In this document: piece after piece, positions 5,574 to 7,157 of the stretch
How the letters are laid out: every line of letters starts with the position of its first letter
Numbering within the stretch: position 1 is the first letter of the stretch
Assembly: GCA_946539945.1 (NCBI GenBank)
Contig: CAMNHX010000079.1
Location: forward strand, 1 to 7,157
DNA: 7,157 bases
Direction: 5' to 3'
Source of the DNA: an uncultured Desulfobulbus sp.
GTDB taxonomy: Bacteria > Desulfobacterota > Desulfobulbia > Desulfobulbales > Desulfobulbaceae
Made by a program: the position numbers and the translations under genes
Notes under the pieces: model-generated
Seen by the model: the letters and a program-made list of their open reading frames with translations, nothing else
The model's database searches: none
Told to the model about the DNA's origin: nothing

Positions 5574-6920
5574 ATGATGCAACTGATTGTCCGCTCCGAC
5601 TGCTGTCTTGTTGGTGCGCCTGTGCCGGTGCAAAAGGCGCTGGAACACGCGCTGACCATGGAAAATCCCCGCTATGAAGACGCGCTGCGCTATGGCCGCT
5701 GGATTGGCAAAAACCTGAAGCCCAAGCTTTTCTTTTTCCGCCGCAAAGGCGATGGCCTGCACTTTCCTCGAGGCTTTGGCAACGAGGCGGTACGCCTCTG
5801 CCGCCAGTTTGCCAGCGAAAGCCCGGAACTGGTGGACGAGCGCCGCACCCTGGACCCGGTTGACCTGCCTTTTTCCGGCGTCCTGCGCTCCTATCAGGAA
5901 GAGGCGGTTCAGGCGAGCCTGGCGCATTCCTTTGGCGTTCTGGAAGCGGCAACTGGCAGCGGCAAGACCGTGATGGCCTTGGCTCTTGTGGCGCGTCGCC
6001 AGCAGCCTACCCTGATTCTGGTCCACACCAAGGAGCTGTTGCACCAGTGGCAGACGCGCATCAGCCAGTTTCTGGGGCTGGAGGCCGGTCAGGTGGGGGA
6101 CGGCAAGGTGGAGGTCCGGCCTGTGACTGTGGCCATTGTCAACACGGCGCGCAAGCATCTCTCTGAACTTGTGCCGCAGTTTGGGCATCTGGTGGTGGAC
6201 GAGTGCCACCGGGTTCCGGCCAGTCTGTTCACGGAAACGGTTTCCGCCTTTGACTGCCGCTTCATGCTGGGCCTGTCAGCCACTGCCTTCCGCCGGGACG
6301 ACGGCATGACCCGGCTTATTTACATCTATATGGGCGAGCGTTCGCACCGGGTTGACAGCGCCATGCTGGAGGCCAGCGGCGCGGTGCTGAAGCCGGAACT
6401 GATCCAGAAAAAGACCTCGTTCCGCTACAGCTTTCAGGGCGATTACGCCAAGCTGATGAAGGCCCTGACCGAAGACGTGGACCGCAACACCCTGATCCTG
6501 AATGATGCCCTGCGTCTGGCCCGACGCAAGGAGGGTACGGTGCTTTTGGTATCCGACCGTCGGGCGCACTGTGAACTTTTTGCGGACCATCTGGCTGAAG
6601 CAGGCATTGCAGCCGCATTGCTCACCGGTCAGACGCCCAAGGAAGAGCGGGAACAGATTGTGGAGGCAGTGCGGGCTGGGCAGGTGCAGGTTTTGGTGGC
6701 CACGGTCCAGCTCATTGGTGAGGGCTTTGACTGTCCGGGCTTGAGCATTCTGGTGTTGGCCACACCCATCAAGTTTGAGGGGCGGCTGGTTCAGGTGGCA
6801 GGCCGGATTGTCCGGCCTGCGGCAGGCAAAAAGCCGGTAATTGTGGATTATGTGGATGTTGGTGTGCCGTTGTTGCGCCGTTCCGCAGAGACGAGGCGGG
6901 TGGTCTTTGCCGGATGGTGA
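5574..6920 (+). CDS. Superfamily 2 DEAD/DEAH-box helicase, XPB/SSL2-like
   Basis: ATP-dependent nucleic-acid helicase of 448 residues (447 if the second ATG at 5577 is used). Motifs in order: LRSYQEEAVQ (104-113), Walker A ATGSGKT (126-132), LILVHTKELLHQW (147-159, motif Ia), DECH (209-212, motif II), GLSAT (233-237, motif III), TVLLVSDRR with a following helix (motif IV), LVATVQLIGEGFDCP (motif V) and QVAGRIVRP (407-415, motif VI). The first 100 residues are a small N-terminal domain containing FFFRRKGDGLHFPRG, as in compact bacterial SSL2/COG1061-type helicases; no nuclease or methylase domain is attached. Both RecA lobes are complete, so it should be active. The neighbourhood gives no restriction-modification or defence partner, and a repair or general role is more likely; the substrate is unknown. 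Start choice rests on homologue-like sequence from MQLIVRS onward; no Shine-Dalgarno is visible, and upstream in-frame codons overlap the divergent signal-peptide gene. Confidence 0.92.
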   Translation: MMQLIVRSDCCLVGAPVPVQKALEHALTMENPRYEDALRYGRWIGKNLKPKLFFFRRKGDGLHFPRGFGNEAVRLCRQFASESPELVDERRTLDPVDLPFSGVLRSYQEEAVQASLAHSFGVLEAATGSGKTVMALALVARRQQPTLILVHTKELLHQWQTRISQFLGLEAGQVGDGKVEVRPVTVAIVNTARKHLSELVPQFGHLVVDECHRVPASLFTETVSAFDCRFMLGLSATAFRRDDGMTRLIYIYMGERSHRVDSAMLEASGAVLKPELIQKKTSFRYSFQGDYAKLMKALTEDVDRNTLILNDALRLARRKEGTVLLVSDRRAHCELFADHLAEAGIAAALLTGQTPKEEREQIVEAVRAGQVQVLVATVQLIGEGFDCPGLSILVLATPIKFEGRLVQVAGRIVRPAAGKKPVIVDYVDVGVPLLRRSAETRRVVFAGW

Positions 6921-6975
6921 GGAGGAGCGCTGTACCGGGTTGCACGTCAAGTCGCCAGAAGGCGAGGGGGCAGCC

Positions 6976-6997
6976 GGGCAAAAGGCGATCTTTGCCC
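6976..6997. repeat. Hairpin-forming inverted repeat downstream of the helicase
   Basis: GGGCAAA (6976-6982) and TTTGCCC (6991-6997) are perfect complements around an 8-base loop, about 55 bases past the helicase stop. No U-run follows on either strand, so it is not a canonical intrinsic terminator, but it could stabilise the 3' end. A smaller TCGCC/GGCGA stem with an AGAA loop lies just before it (6952-6965). The rest of 6921-7071 shows no gene. Confidence 0.35.
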
Positions 6998-7071
6998 CTA
7001 CAAGCAAGGATCATGAGGTGGTGAGATGCAGCCGCCCTATCCCAGCAGGCAGCTTTCGTGACTCTCCGAAT

Positions 7072-7139
7072 TTGACATCCTCTCCGGCTTGAAGGCGGGA
7101 GATTCCTACCGCGTTCAGGAGCAAAACAAGACTCCTGAA
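7072..7139 (-). ncRNA. Candidate TnpB guide RNA (omega RNA/reRNA) scaffold, 3' part
   Basis: In IS200/IS605 elements the transcript of the right end is the guide RNA of the TnpB nuclease, with the guide taken from the flanking DNA. Here the minus-strand transcript can fold a perfect 8-bp stem TTCAGGAG/CTCCTGAA (arms at 7139-7132 and 7121-7114, 10-base loop). An unpaired linker with GGTAGGAATC follows, then a second stem (arms at 7102-7098 and 7085-7081, with inner pairs 7096-7095/7088-7087), then GGATGTCAA at the element end. The guide would be read from 7071 downward. Two stems plus this terminal block match the general layout of such scaffolds. The 5' part of the RNA lies outside the window, and expression is not shown. 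Confidence 0.45.
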
Positions 7140-7157
7140 TCACTTCGACGGGTTCCT
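7072..7157 (-). mobile_element. Right end of an IS200/IS605-family (TnpB-carrying) insertion sequence, partial
   Basis: On the minus strand the window edge enters a stretch typical of the 3' end of IS200/IS605 or IS1341-type elements: a GGTAGGAATC block (7110-7101), an imperfect CTCC/GGAG stem (7101-7082) and a terminal GGATGTCAA (7080-7072). The end with TCAA resembles the cleavage tetranucleotide of characterised members such as ISDra2. The element extends rightward, and tnpB would be transcribed leftward into this end. A minus frame stops at 7142-7140 (RNPSK then TGA) and could be the end of tnpB. Another frame reading VIQESCFAPER resembles the VKQE-like tails of TnpB, but has no stop before the element end. 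I cannot decide between them, so no coding feature is called. The family name comes from memory of such ends; element boundaries were not searched. Confidence 0.6.

Noticed and set aside
5460..6209. Minus-strand 249-residue frame opposite the helicase, and a similar one at 6276-7007
   Set aside because: Both are opposite intact helicase motifs, lack a ribosome site and have shadow-like composition.
1..7157. CRISPR array, toxin-antitoxin pair, restriction-modification or other defence cassette
   Set aside because: No repeat-spacer pattern or partner genes were seen. The helicase stands alone and lacks attached nuclease or methylase domains.

Overview
The window is ordinary bacterial chromosome of moderately high GC, with two mobile-element traces: a decayed gene near 1721-2465 and an insertion-sequence end running off the right edge. 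The Mrp protein has a Ser/Gly/Cys-rich head and a CPHCGK motif, resembling Mrp/NBP35 ATPases of sulfate-reducing Desulfobacterota (Desulfobulbaceae or Desulfovibrionaceae type). This assignment rests on remembered protein resemblance only and is tentative at family level.

Layout. (1) 1-1527, minus: the N-terminal 509 residues of a PMCA-type calcium-transporting P-type ATPase, cut by the left edge, with a leader that holds a weak promoter, a dyad and a hairpin (about 1528-1650). (2) about 1721-2465, plus: a broken gene. One extra T in a T4 run separates two halves of what looks like the C-terminal part of a large phage or conjugative-element polyvalent protein, ending in a MuF-C-terminal-like domain. 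(3) 2466-2876: a long intergenic stretch with no gene recognised. (4) 2877-4428, plus: a two-gene operon of an Mrp/NBP35 Fe-S carrier ATPase and a glyoxalase II-like metallo-beta-lactamase-fold hydrolase, one base apart. (5) 4453-4487: a strong terminator usable in both directions between convergent operons. (6) 5487-4509, minus: a secreted protein of unknown function followed by a HINT-type histidine-triad hydrolase. (7) 5574-6920, plus: a compact superfamily 2 (XPB/SSL2-like) helicase, divergent from the secreted-protein gene. (8) 6921-7071: a short non-coding tail. (9) 7072-7157: the right end of an IS200/IS605-family (TnpB-carrying) element on the minus strand, with a structure like the 3' part of a TnpB guide RNA (omega RNA/reRNA). 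Its tnpB gene would lie beyond the right edge.

The chromosomal genes look like housekeeping: calcium export, Fe-S cluster delivery, thioester hydrolysis, nucleotide phosphoramidate hydrolysis and DNA/RNA unwinding. I found no complete new defence or biosynthetic system. The least ordinary signals are the TnpB-type RNA end with its readable predicted guide and the polyvalent-protein remnant.
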